A stretch of 14,586 nucleotides of DNA from Thermohalobaculum sp964475765 (lineage in GTDB: Bacteria; Pseudomonadota; Alphaproteobacteria; Rhodobacterales; Rhodobacteraceae). A model generated the notes under the pieces. That model searched no databases, was not told the origin of the DNA, and worked only from the letters and a program-made list of their open reading frames with translations. Location of the stretch: contig CAYYZH010000104.1 of the NCBI GenBank assembly GCA_964475765.1, positions 1-14,586 on the forward strand, in the 5' to 3' direction. The position numbers and the translations under genes were made by a program. This document shows positions 7,785 through 14,573 of this stretch, one piece after another; position 1 is the stretch's first letter; every line of letters starts with the position of its first letter.

Positions 7785-8578
7785 TGCGCATGGATTACGA
7801 GACCCTACATGTCGAGCGCGTGGATGAGCACATCCTTCTGGTCATGTTCGATCGGCCGGAAGTGCGCAACGCCCGCAATACGCAGATGGGTCTGGATCAG
7901 ATGGAGGTCATGCGCGCGCTTTATGTCGACACCGAAGGCGTGCGCTGTGTGGTGCTCACTGGACGCGGCGATAGGGCGTTCAGCGCAGGTGGCGACCTGA
8001 AAGAACGCAAGTCGATGACCGATGAAGACTGGCAACGCCAGCACGCGACTTTCGAACAGGGCGTTCAGGCCTTGCGGGCCTGTCCTGTGCCGGTGATCGC
8101 GGCCGTCAACGGCGCGGCTTATGCGGGCGGGTGCGAAACGGCGCTGAGTTGCGATTTCGTCTATGCCGCGCGCACGGCAAGGTTCGCGCTGACTGAGGTC
8201 AAGCTGGGCATCATGCCCGGCGCCATGGGTACGCAGAACCTTCCCAATGCCGTTGGCAAGCGCCGCGCGATGGAGATCGTTCTGACCGGCGATCCCTTCA
8301 CCGCAGAGGAGGCTTTTGACTGGGGTTTGGTCAACCGGGTTTGCGAACCCGGAACCTTGCTGGACGAAACGCTGGCGACGGCCCGCAAGATTGCCGCGAA
8401 CGCGCCGCTCTCCATCATGCGAGCCAAGAAGGCCATCTCGATTTCGGATCAGGTCGACTGGAACACCGGCTATCAGTTCGAGTTGGAAGCCTACAATCGT
8501 CTTGTCGGCACCGAGGACCGCACCGAAGGCGTGCTGGCCTTCAACGAAAAGCGCAAACCGGACTTCAAGGGACAGTAA
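7784..8578 (+). CDS. Enoyl-CoA hydratase/isomerase family protein (crotonase)
   Basis: 264 residues. The start at 7784 overlaps the CoA-transferase stop (TGATG) and has AAGGAG 8 bases upstream; a second in-frame ATG at 7790 is less well placed. The oxyanion-hole segment FSAGGDL is at about 66-72 and AAYAGGCE at 111-118. Both glutamates used by true hydratases are present: Glu118 (GGCET) and Glu138 (LTEVKLGIMPGAMGTQ), matching Glu144 and Glu164 of rat crotonase. It should therefore be able to add water to, or remove it from, an enoyl-CoA. The C-terminus (EGVLAFNEKRKPDFKG) is typical of the family. Placed next to a CoA-transferase, acyl-CoA dehydrogenase and HMG-CoA lyase-like gene, it probably hydrates the enoyl-CoA made by the dehydrogenase. 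Substrate chain not predictable. Confidence 0.9.
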   Translation: MRMDYETLHVERVDEHILLVMFDRPEVRNARNTQMGLDQMEVMRALYVDTEGVRCVVLTGRGDRAFSAGGDLKERKSMTDEDWQRQHATFEQGVQALRACPVPVIAAVNGAAYAGGCETALSCDFVYAARTARFALTEVKLGIMPGAMGTQNLPNAVGKRRAMEIVLTGDPFTAEEAFDWGLVNRVCEPGTLLDETLATARKIAANAPLSIMRAKKAISISDQVDWNTGYQFELEAYNRLVGTEDRTEGVLAFNEKRKPDFKGQ

Positions 8579-8580
8579 GG

Positions 8581-9690
8581 ATGCGGATCACACGCATCAC
8601 AATCTGGTCGCTGCCCATTCCGTTGACCAAGCCATACGCCATGCAGGGCGGACGTCTGGTCTTCGATGCGCTGGACAGCACGCTGATCCGCGTGGACACA
8701 GACACCGGGATCGTTGGCTGGGGAGAGGCGTGCCCATGGGGCTCGAGCTATCTGCCCGCGCACGCCCACGGCGTTCGCGCCGGACTGGCCACGCTCGCGC
8801 CGGCGCTGATCGGCCAGAACCCGCTTGGCATGGACAGTCTGAACCGAATGATGGACACGATTCTGCCTGGGCATCCTTATGTGAAATCCGGTATCGACAT
8901 TGCCTGCTGGGATATTGTCGGGAAGGTGGCGGGCTTGCCGCTCTGGCAATTGCTCGGTGGCGATGGGCCGGCCACGGTCGAGGCCAACGGCACGGTCGCC
9001 TCCGGCCTTCCCGACGATATGGCAAGGGACCTTCTGGCGTGCAGCGCCGCGGGCCTCCGGACCCATTCCGTCAAGGTTGGCAGTCCGGACCCGGCGCTGG
9101 ATATCGAACGCATCCGGGCAGTGGATGCCGTGCTGCCAGCGGGGGAGCGGATCACCCTCGATGCGAATCGCGGCTGGACGCCAGGTCAGGCCCTGCAGGT
9201 GCTGAACGCATCAGACACCACCCATTGGGTTGAACAGCCCTGCGAGACGATTGATGAATGTGCCGCCGTCGCAGCCCGTGTGGCGAACCCGGTCATGCTG
9301 GACGAAAGCCTTCATGACTTCGACGACCACCTGCAGGCCTGGTTGAAGCGCGCAGCCCAGGGCGTGAAGGTCAAACCTGCCCGGGTCGGAGGGCTGACCC
9401 GGGCCCGGCAGATCCGCGATTTTGGCATCAGCGTCGGCTGGCAGATGCATATCGAGGGCCTCGGGGGATGCGGGCTCGAACATATGGCGGTTCTGCATCT
9501 CGCAAGCTCCACACCAACGACACATCGGATGGCCTCATGGCCGGGGGACGATCTGGTGGACATCGACATCTGCAACGGGACAGGCGCGCGAACCGTCGCC
9601 GGGGTTCTGACGCCGGGTTCCGTCCCCGGGCATGGAACAACCCCGGATCTCGACGCGCTTGGCGATCCCGCGGCGATCTACGAGGGGTAG
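8581..9690 (+). CDS. Enolase-superfamily enzyme (MLE subgroup), related to hydroxyproline-betaine 2-epimerase / cis-3-hydroxyproline dehydratase
   Basis: 369 residues, start two bases after the crotonase stop. These enzymes take a proton from the carbon next to a carboxylate with a Mg2+ ion. Metal ligands are Asp194 (TLDANRGW), Glu218 (WVEQPCE) and Asp241 (MLDES). Acid/base lysines are Lys165 (HSVKVG) and Lys265 (VKPARVGG). The layout, the N-terminal PYAMQGGRLVFDALDSTL region, the TPWG-like CPWGSSYLP loop and Trp320 (RMASW) strongly recall HpbD, the 4-hydroxyproline betaine 2-epimerase, and bacterial cis-3-hydroxy-L-proline dehydratases; from memory HpbD uses Lys163 and Lys265 and stacks its ammonium group on a Trp. 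Position 292 is Glu, where I recall Asp in relatives. A cyclic or N-methylated amino acid is a reasonable substrate guess. It could epimerise, racemise or dehydrate; sequence does not decide. Confidence 0.88.
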   Translation: MRITRITIWSLPIPLTKPYAMQGGRLVFDALDSTLIRVDTDTGIVGWGEACPWGSSYLPAHAHGVRAGLATLAPALIGQNPLGMDSLNRMMDTILPGHPYVKSGIDIACWDIVGKVAGLPLWQLLGGDGPATVEANGTVASGLPDDMARDLLACSAAGLRTHSVKVGSPDPALDIERIRAVDAVLPAGERITLDANRGWTPGQALQVLNASDTTHWVEQPCETIDECAAVAARVANPVMLDESLHDFDDHLQAWLKRAAQGVKVKPARVGGLTRARQIRDFGISVGWQMHIEGLGGCGLEHMAVLHLASSTPTTHRMASWPGDDLVDIDICNGTGARTVAGVLTPGSVPGHGTTPDLDALGDPAAIYEG

Positions 9691-9694
9691 GGTC

Positions 9695-10618
9695 ATGGCG
9701 CAAGGCATAGATGTTCTGGTTCAGGAAGTAGGCCCCCGCGACGGCTTGCAGGCCGTCAGGGCAGTCATGCCCACACAGGGCAAGCTGGAGTGGATCTCCG
9801 CCCTGAAGGACGCAGGCTTCAGCGCGATCCAGTGCGGATCCTTTGTGCCGCCCAAGCTGCTCCCCCAAATGGCCGACAGCGCAGAGGTTGTGAAGGCCGC
9901 CAAGGCGATGGGCGGGTTCAAGGTCTCGGCGCTTGTCCCGAACCTCCGCGGGGCAGAGAACGCCATCGCCGCGGGCGCGGATCAGCTGAACTTCGTGATG
10001 TCTGCGTCCGAGCCGCACAATCTGAACAATGTGCGCAAGACGCATGCGCAGTCGCTTGAGGAGTACGCGCGGATCGCCGATCTGGTGAAGGGCACGGATG
10101 TCATCCTGTCCGGCGGTCTGGCGACCTGTTTCGGCTGCACCATTGCCGGGCCGGTCGATCCCGATGTGGTCTGCACCCTCGTCGAGCGGTTTCTGGATAT
10201 CGGCACCGACCGGATCGGTATCGCTGACACGGTTGGCTATGCGAACCCCAGAAATGTCGCCGAGATGTTCACCCGGATCGGGCAGATCGCCGGGCATGTC
10301 GCAGTTGGCGCCCACTTCCACGACACGCGGGGGCTGGGGATCGCCAACGCCTATGCAGCAGCCGAAGCCGGCATCCGCGATTTCGACGGCTGTACCGGCG
10401 GCCTCGGTGGCTGCCCCTATGCCCCCGGCGCGACCGGCAATGTGGTGACCGAGGACCTTGTCTTCATGTTCGAGTCCATGGGGCTGCGTACCGGCATCAA
10501 CCTCGACAAACTGCTGGCGGCCCGCGCGGTCATGGAACGCCACCTCACCGACGAGCCGACACATGGCGCGTTCGCCAAAGCCGGCGCGCCCAAGGGCTTC
10601 GTGCCCGCCACAGCATAG
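9695..10618 (+). CDS. HMG-CoA lyase-like enzyme (hydroxyacyl-CoA C-C lyase)
   Basis: 307 residues, TIM barrel of the HMGL-like family, which cleaves 3-hydroxy-3-alkyl diacid-CoA esters retro-aldol or Claisen fashion. Expected residues are present: Arg15-Asp16 (EVGPRDGLQ), the metal His207/His209 pair (HFHDTRG), the mobile-loop Cys240 (GGLGGCPYAPGATGN) and Glu253 (VTEDLV). The segment SFVPPKLLPQMAD replaces the usual FVSPKWVPQMAD. Start ATG at 9695 follows AGGG closely. Human and bacterial HMG-CoA lyases are about 300 residues, so the gene is complete. With a CoA-transferase, crotonase and acyl-CoA dehydrogenase in the same operon it probably makes the final C-C cut, giving acetyl-CoA and a keto acid. 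The substrate may be HMG-CoA or a homologue; leucine breakdown itself is less likely because no methylcrotonyl-CoA carboxylase genes are here. Confidence 0.88.
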   Translation: MAQGIDVLVQEVGPRDGLQAVRAVMPTQGKLEWISALKDAGFSAIQCGSFVPPKLLPQMADSAEVVKAAKAMGGFKVSALVPNLRGAENAIAAGADQLNFVMSASEPHNLNNVRKTHAQSLEEYARIADLVKGTDVILSGGLATCFGCTIAGPVDPDVVCTLVERFLDIGTDRIGIADTVGYANPRNVAEMFTRIGQIAGHVAVGAHFHDTRGLGIANAYAAAEAGIRDFDGCTGGLGGCPYAPGATGNVVTEDLVFMFESMGLRTGINLDKLLAARAVMERHLTDEPTHGAFAKAGAPKGFVPATA

Positions 10619-10627
10619 GAACACCAC

Positions 10628-11827
10628 ATGGATCAGCGCGTTGAAGACGGAGCTATTCTGGTCGACACAAGCGAGGACTATCCGGAGATCCGCGAACAGG
10701 TCGCCAATCTCTGCCGTCAGTTCCCCGGCGAATACTGGCGCGATCTGGAGACGCAACCGGTCGAGTCCAGTTATCCCACGGCTTTCATAGATGCACTGAC
10801 CGAGGCGGGGTATCTGGCCGCCCTGATCCCCGAGGAATACGGCGGCGCGGGTCTGCCGTTGCGCGGCGGCGCGGTGATCCTCGAGACGATCAACCGCATG
10901 GGTGGCAGCGCCGCCGCCGGGCACGCGCAGATGTACACAATGGGCACCGTCCTGCGCCACGGGAGCCTTGAGCAGAAACAGAAATACCTGCCCCGTATCG
11001 CCAGCGGGGAGTTGCGCCTTCAGGCCTTTGGCGTGACCGAGCCGACATCGGGCTCCGACACCACCCAGATCAAGACTCGCGCCGAACGCACGAATGAAGG
11101 CTATCTCATCAACGGCCAGAAAGTCTGGACCAGCCGGGCGCTCCATTCCGACCTGATGTTGCTGCTGGCCCGGACCACGCCTCTTGAGGAGGTCGACAAA
11201 CGCCATCACGGCATCTCGACCTTCCTGATCGACCTGCAGGAGGCGCGCCGGAACGGCTGCACCATTCGCCCCATCGACGCGATGATCAACCACAACACGA
11301 CCGAAGTGTTCTTTGAGAACGTGCCCATCCCAGCAGATGCTCTGATCGGCGAAGAGGGCCGGGGTTTTCGATACATCCTCGACGGCATGAACGCCGAGCG
11401 CTGTCTGACCGCATCCGAGGCGATCGGCAATGGCCGCTATTTCATCGAGAAGGCGGTGGACTATGCCAATGAGCGCGTCGTCTTCGGCACACCGATCGGG
11501 CAGAATCAGGGCGTCCAGTTCCCCATCGCCCAGGCCCATGCGCAACTGGAGGCGGCGGACTTGATGGTGCGCAAGGCCACCGCAATGTTCGAGGCGGGCT
11601 TGCCCTGCGGGGGCGAGGCGAACATGGCCCGTCTTCTGTCGTCCGAAGCTGCGTGGGCGTGCGCCGAGGCCTGCTTCACCACCCATGGCGGGTTCGCCTT
11701 TGCGCGCGAATACGACATCGAACGCAAGTGGCGTGAGGCCAGGTTGTCGCGCACCGCCCCGATCTCACCGAACCTGATGCTCAGCTTTATCGGCCAGCAT
11801 ATTCTCGGGATGCCGAAATCCTATTGA
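10628..11827 (+). CDS. Acyl-CoA dehydrogenase family protein
   Basis: 399 residues, FAD-dependent, expected to form an alpha,beta-enoyl-CoA and pass electrons to an ETF. Domains in order: N-terminal helical (about 15-130, with PEEYGGAG at 68-75), beta middle domain (VTEPTSGSD at 136-144, KVWTSRA at 165-171), C-terminal helical (240-399, with ERVVFGTPIG and THGGFAFAREYDIER). The usual catalytic Glu near the end (IYEGT in MCAD) is absent; the segment here reads SRTAPISPNL. Glu257 in NAER sits where isovaleryl-CoA and long-chain dehydrogenases carry their base on helix G, so the enzyme may still be active. The start at 10628 has AGGA seven bases upstream and lies nine bases after the previous stop. 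The substrate is likely a branched or substituted acyl-CoA. Confidence 0.9.
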   Translation: MDQRVEDGAILVDTSEDYPEIREQVANLCRQFPGEYWRDLETQPVESSYPTAFIDALTEAGYLAALIPEEYGGAGLPLRGGAVILETINRMGGSAAAGHAQMYTMGTVLRHGSLEQKQKYLPRIASGELRLQAFGVTEPTSGSDTTQIKTRAERTNEGYLINGQKVWTSRALHSDLMLLLARTTPLEEVDKRHHGISTFLIDLQEARRNGCTIRPIDAMINHNTTEVFFENVPIPADALIGEEGRGFRYILDGMNAERCLTASEAIGNGRYFIEKAVDYANERVVFGTPIGQNQGVQFPIAQAHAQLEAADLMVRKATAMFEAGLPCGGEANMARLLSSEAAWACAEACFTTHGGFAFAREYDIERKWREARLSRTAPISPNLMLSFIGQHILGMPKSY

Positions 11828-11837
11828 GGAGACAGCC

Positions 11838-13205
11838 GTGGACGGGACCCGGCCAACTGAAGGTGTAACCCGTGATCTTGCCCGCTGGATCGCTGATCCC
11901 CGGGCGGACCCGCCCACACCGCGCGCCATCACGGCGGCAAAGCACGCCTTGCTGGACTGGACCGGTGTCGCCATCGCCGGTGCTGCGGAACCGCTGACGA
12001 AAATCCTGATCGGGGATGCCCTGCAAAACGGCGAGGCCGGCGCATGCCCTGTGGTCGGAACGGCGCATCGGACCAGCCCGGCCTTCGCGGCCATGATCAA
12101 CGGGGCGGCCTCCCACGCACTTGACTACGATGATGTGAACACGCTCATGCGCGGCCACCCCTCTGTCGCCGTCATCCCCGCATTGCTGTCGGCTGCGCAC
12201 GGGCGTGCGATTTCGGGCAGGGCTTTTCTGGAGGCCTTCATCGCAGGCACGGAAGCGGCCTGCATCGTGGGCGAGATGCTCGGCGCCGAACATTATGAAC
12301 GTGGGTTTCATACGACGGCGACGGTCGGCACTATTGCAGCCGCTGCCGGTGTTGCCCGGCTCATGGAACTGTCGCCGGATCAGGCCGCGCATGCGCTCGG
12401 ACTGGCTGCAACGCAGGCCGCGGGCCTGCAGACCAGTTTTGGAACCATGGCCAAACCCCTGCACGCGGGAAAGGCCGCCATGAACGGGCTGTTGTCGGCG
12501 CGCCTGGCCAGCATGGGCTTCACGGCGAGCACATCTGCGCTGGAGGGCGGGCAGGGGTTCGGCGCGACCCAATCGGTCAGCTTCCGGCCCTTGCCGGTCC
12601 GACCGGATGTCTCGGCCCCGTTCGGCATAGAACGGAACGTCTACAAATATCATGCAGCCTGCTACTACACCCATTCAGCGATCGAATGCGCATTGGCTCT
12701 GAAGGACCGGGCCCCGCCCACCGAGATCAAACAGGTCACGATCCGTTTGTCGTCCACGCCCCTGCAGGTCTGCGATAACGCGGCACCGACAACGGGATTG
12801 GAAGTGAAGTTCTCGATCCGCCATCTCGTCGCGATGGCATTGATGGGCTACGAGACCGCCCGGGCGGACCTCTATACAGCGGAGCTTGCAAAGGACCCGG
12901 CGCTGACTGCCTTGCGGACGCGTATTCAAGCACAGCCGCACGAGTTCGATCACCGCATGGCCAGCGATATACGGGTTGCCCTGACCTCGGGCGAAGTCCT
13001 GGAGCATGCCTGCAATGTCGGTATCCCGGCTGCGGATCTGGAGGACCAGAGACACACGCTAACGGAGAAGTTTCATCTCCTGTGCAGTCAGCGGCGCGCA
13101 ACCAGGCCTGCGCAAGATATTGCAGAGGCAATCGACGGCTTTGACGACCTGAAGACGCTCGACGGGTTCTTCTCATTTCTCGGTAGAACCGCACATGACG
13201 CATAG
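11838..13205 (+). CDS. MmgE/PrpD family protein (2-methylcitrate dehydratase / cis-aconitate decarboxylase fold)
   Basis: 455 residues. GTG start at 11838 preceded by GAGGAG six bases upstream, overlapping the acyl-CoA dehydrogenase stop. The family fold holds an all-helical domain followed by a small alpha/beta lid. Expected active-site positions are present: the LDYDD cluster (96-99), His107 (GHPS), His158 (FHTTATVG), Lys206 (KPLHAGKAA), Lys270 (YKYHAAC) and His279. These match, almost number for number, the residues described for cis-aconitate decarboxylase (Asp93, His103, His159, Lys207). Family members dehydrate 2-methylcitrate, decarboxylate cis-aconitate or have unknown roles, and often sit beside CaiB, crotonase and acyl-CoA dehydrogenase genes in uncharacterised operons. 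Here it may dehydrate or decarboxylate a tricarboxylate or hydroxydiacid intermediate. Specific reaction not predictable. Confidence 0.87.
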   Translation: MDGTRPTEGVTRDLARWIADPRADPPTPRAITAAKHALLDWTGVAIAGAAEPLTKILIGDALQNGEAGACPVVGTAHRTSPAFAAMINGAASHALDYDDVNTLMRGHPSVAVIPALLSAAHGRAISGRAFLEAFIAGTEAACIVGEMLGAEHYERGFHTTATVGTIAAAAGVARLMELSPDQAAHALGLAATQAAGLQTSFGTMAKPLHAGKAAMNGLLSARLASMGFTASTSALEGGQGFGATQSVSFRPLPVRPDVSAPFGIERNVYKYHAACYYTHSAIECALALKDRAPPTEIKQVTIRLSSTPLQVCDNAAPTTGLEVKFSIRHLVAMALMGYETARADLYTAELAKDPALTALRTRIQAQPHEFDHRMASDIRVALTSGEVLEHACNVGIPAADLEDQRHTLTEKFHLLCSQRRATRPAQDIAEAIDGFDDLKTLDGFFSFLGRTAHDA

Positions 13206-14181
13206 CCTCCGCATCCTGACAAAGGAGGATATCGATCAGCTTTGCCTGTCGGTCGATGACGTTCTCAGCGCCGTCCGGCAGGGATTGATCGCACATGCCG
13301 ATGGGCAGGCGCTTGCCGAGCCGACGGTCAGCTTCCAGCCCCTTGCCGACAGGCCGAACCTTCAGAGCGTCATCCGTGGTGCAGACATTGCCGCGAAGCT
13401 GACGCTCACAAAAGCCGTCGGCACTTATGCGACGAACCCGGCGCGCGGCCTTCCAGCAAACCCGGGGGTCGCGATCCTGTCCGACGCCGAGACCGGTCTG
13501 CCCCGGACGTTGATCGACGCCGCGCCCCTGACCACGATCCGCGCCGCTGCGGTGGCCGCTATTGGGGCGCAGATCGCCGGGGGTCCTGACAGCGAAGTGC
13601 TGGGATGCATCGGAACGCGCGGCATCGCGCTGCAAGCGGCCATCTATATCGCGCAGCTGTTTTCGCTGTCGGAGATCCGCATTCACTCCCGCGATCCCGG
13701 GTCCTGCCGCGCCGCCGCTGAAACCCTGCGAGCCGCCTCCAATGCGACGGTGAAGATCTGTGCGGACTGGACGAGTTGTCTGCAGGGCGCGGACATCATG
13801 ATCGACGGCGCCAGTCTTGGCAGCCATCAAACGCTCTTCCCCGGCGAGGTTCTGGCAGCCGGATCGACCCTGGTGGCCTACGGAGCCTTTGCGTCCGCCG
13901 CGCCGGAGACAGCACTCAGGTTCGACAGACTGGTCATGGACCGGTGGGTCGATGGCGGGTCCGGCGCGTTCGGACCGGCCATCACCGACGGACATCTCAC
14001 AAGGGATGCCCTTGACGCGGTGATGGGGGACATTCTGGCAAAAAGAGCGCGTGGCCGGATAAGTCCCGATGAATGTATCCTCGTCTGGCAACGCGGTCTC
14101 GCCGCTTGTGACATTGCGCTGATGGGGCTCATGATGGATCGCGCACAGCAAGCCAGGCTCGGCCAAGATGTACAGTTCTGA
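13195..14181 (+). CDS. Ornithine cyclodeaminase / mu-crystallin family protein (possible ketimine reductase)
   Basis: 328 residues, overlapping the preceding gene by 11 bases. The N-terminal substrate domain has AAKLTLTKAVGTYATNPARGLPA with Lys68 and a conserved Arg116 (PLTTIRAAA). A Rossmann domain follows with GCIGTRGIA (137-145) and a second strand IHSRD (163-167), suggesting NADP(H) or NAD(H) binding. The family includes ornithine cyclodeaminase, alanine dehydrogenase and delta-1-pyrroline-2-carboxylate reductase, the enzyme that follows cis-3-hydroxyproline dehydratase. Having a CHypD-like enolase-superfamily gene in the same operon makes a ketimine or cyclic imine reductase role attractive. 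The usual G-x-D-x-PGK-x-EL stretch, which carries the catalytic Asp of ornithine cyclodeaminase, reads YGAFASAAPETAL here, so true cyclodeaminase activity is unlikely. Confidence 0.85.
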   Translation: MTHSLRILTKEDIDQLCLSVDDVLSAVRQGLIAHADGQALAEPTVSFQPLADRPNLQSVIRGADIAAKLTLTKAVGTYATNPARGLPANPGVAILSDAETGLPRTLIDAAPLTTIRAAAVAAIGAQIAGGPDSEVLGCIGTRGIALQAAIYIAQLFSLSEIRIHSRDPGSCRAAAETLRAASNATVKICADWTSCLQGADIMIDGASLGSHQTLFPGEVLAAGSTLVAYGAFASAAPETALRFDRLVMDRWVDGGSGAFGPAITDGHLTRDALDAVMGDILAKRARGRISPDECILVWQRGLAACDIALMGLMMDRAQQARLGQDVQF

Positions 14182-14213
14182 ACACACAACACCTAGCGCA
14201 CGAAAGGAAAGCC

Positions 14214-14432
14214 ATGCCGTTCGTCAACATCTCGCTCTTTGAGGGCCGCACCGACGCGCAAAAGAAAGCCGTTGCAGGACGTATCTCGCAGGCCATGTGC
14301 GAAGAATGGGGCCTCAAGCCCGAACACATCTGGATCCGCTTCGAAGATACGCGGATGGAAGACTGGTTTACCGGCTCCGAAAGCGCTGCTGACATCAGGG
14401 CAAAACGGCTTGCCGCGCAGGGCGGTGATTGA
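14214..14432 (+). CDS. 4-oxalocrotonate tautomerase family protein
   Basis: 72 residues as translated, 71 after loss of Met. The ATG at 14214 is preceded by AAAGGA with a short spacer, and Pro follows Met as required for the N-terminal catalytic proline of this family. IxLFEGRTDAQKK (positions 5-17 of the mature chain) keeps Arg11, and Trp50 stands where 4-OT has Phe50; the position of Arg39 is Trp, with Arg at 41. The length is slightly above the 62-residue 4-OT. These small proteins form hexamers or trimers and shift enol and keto forms, or hydrate or dehalogenate related acids. It is the last gene of the operon, 32 bases after the OCD-like gene. It probably tautomerises a pathway intermediate; which one is unknown. 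Confidence 0.85.
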   Translation: MPFVNISLFEGRTDAQKKAVAGRISQAMCEEWGLKPEHIWIRFEDTRMEDWFTGSESAADIRAKRLAAQGGD

Positions 14433-14546
14433 ACTGGCAGCTACTTTCAATTGCGACCACCTGGGTCACAACTCTGAAGGCCCGACCTCGCGCAAACCCG
14501 GCTGTGGGTCGACCGTGTTGTTCATGTCCGGAGTGGGTCATGACCA

Positions 14547-14573
14547 GTCATCTGACCAAAACACTCAGATGAC
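14547..14573 (+). terminator. Possible transcription terminator hairpin
   Basis: A perfect 9-bp inverted repeat, GTCATCTGA (14547-14555) and TCAGATGAC (14565-14573), encloses a 9-base loop 115 bases after the last gene. It is followed by GGCTTTGTCC, so there is only a three-T tract and the stem is not GC-rich. It could end the operon or be a regulatory site of a gene beyond the window. Confidence 0.35.

Noticed and set aside
9428..11686. 752-residue open frame on the minus strand
   Set aside because: It runs antisense through three well-supported genes (enolase-superfamily, HMG-CoA lyase-like, acyl-CoA dehydrogenase) and has no recognisable domain; long antisense frames are common in GC-rich DNA.
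6645..11827. Carnitine (caiTABCDE-type) operon
   Set aside because: CaiB-, crotonase- and acyl-CoA dehydrogenase-family genes are present, but there is no CaiC ligase, CaiT transporter or CaiE, and similarity is only at family level.
12736..14187. 483-residue open frame on the minus strand
   Set aside because: Antisense to the MmgE/PrpD and OCD-like genes, with low-complexity Arg-rich sequence and no family match.
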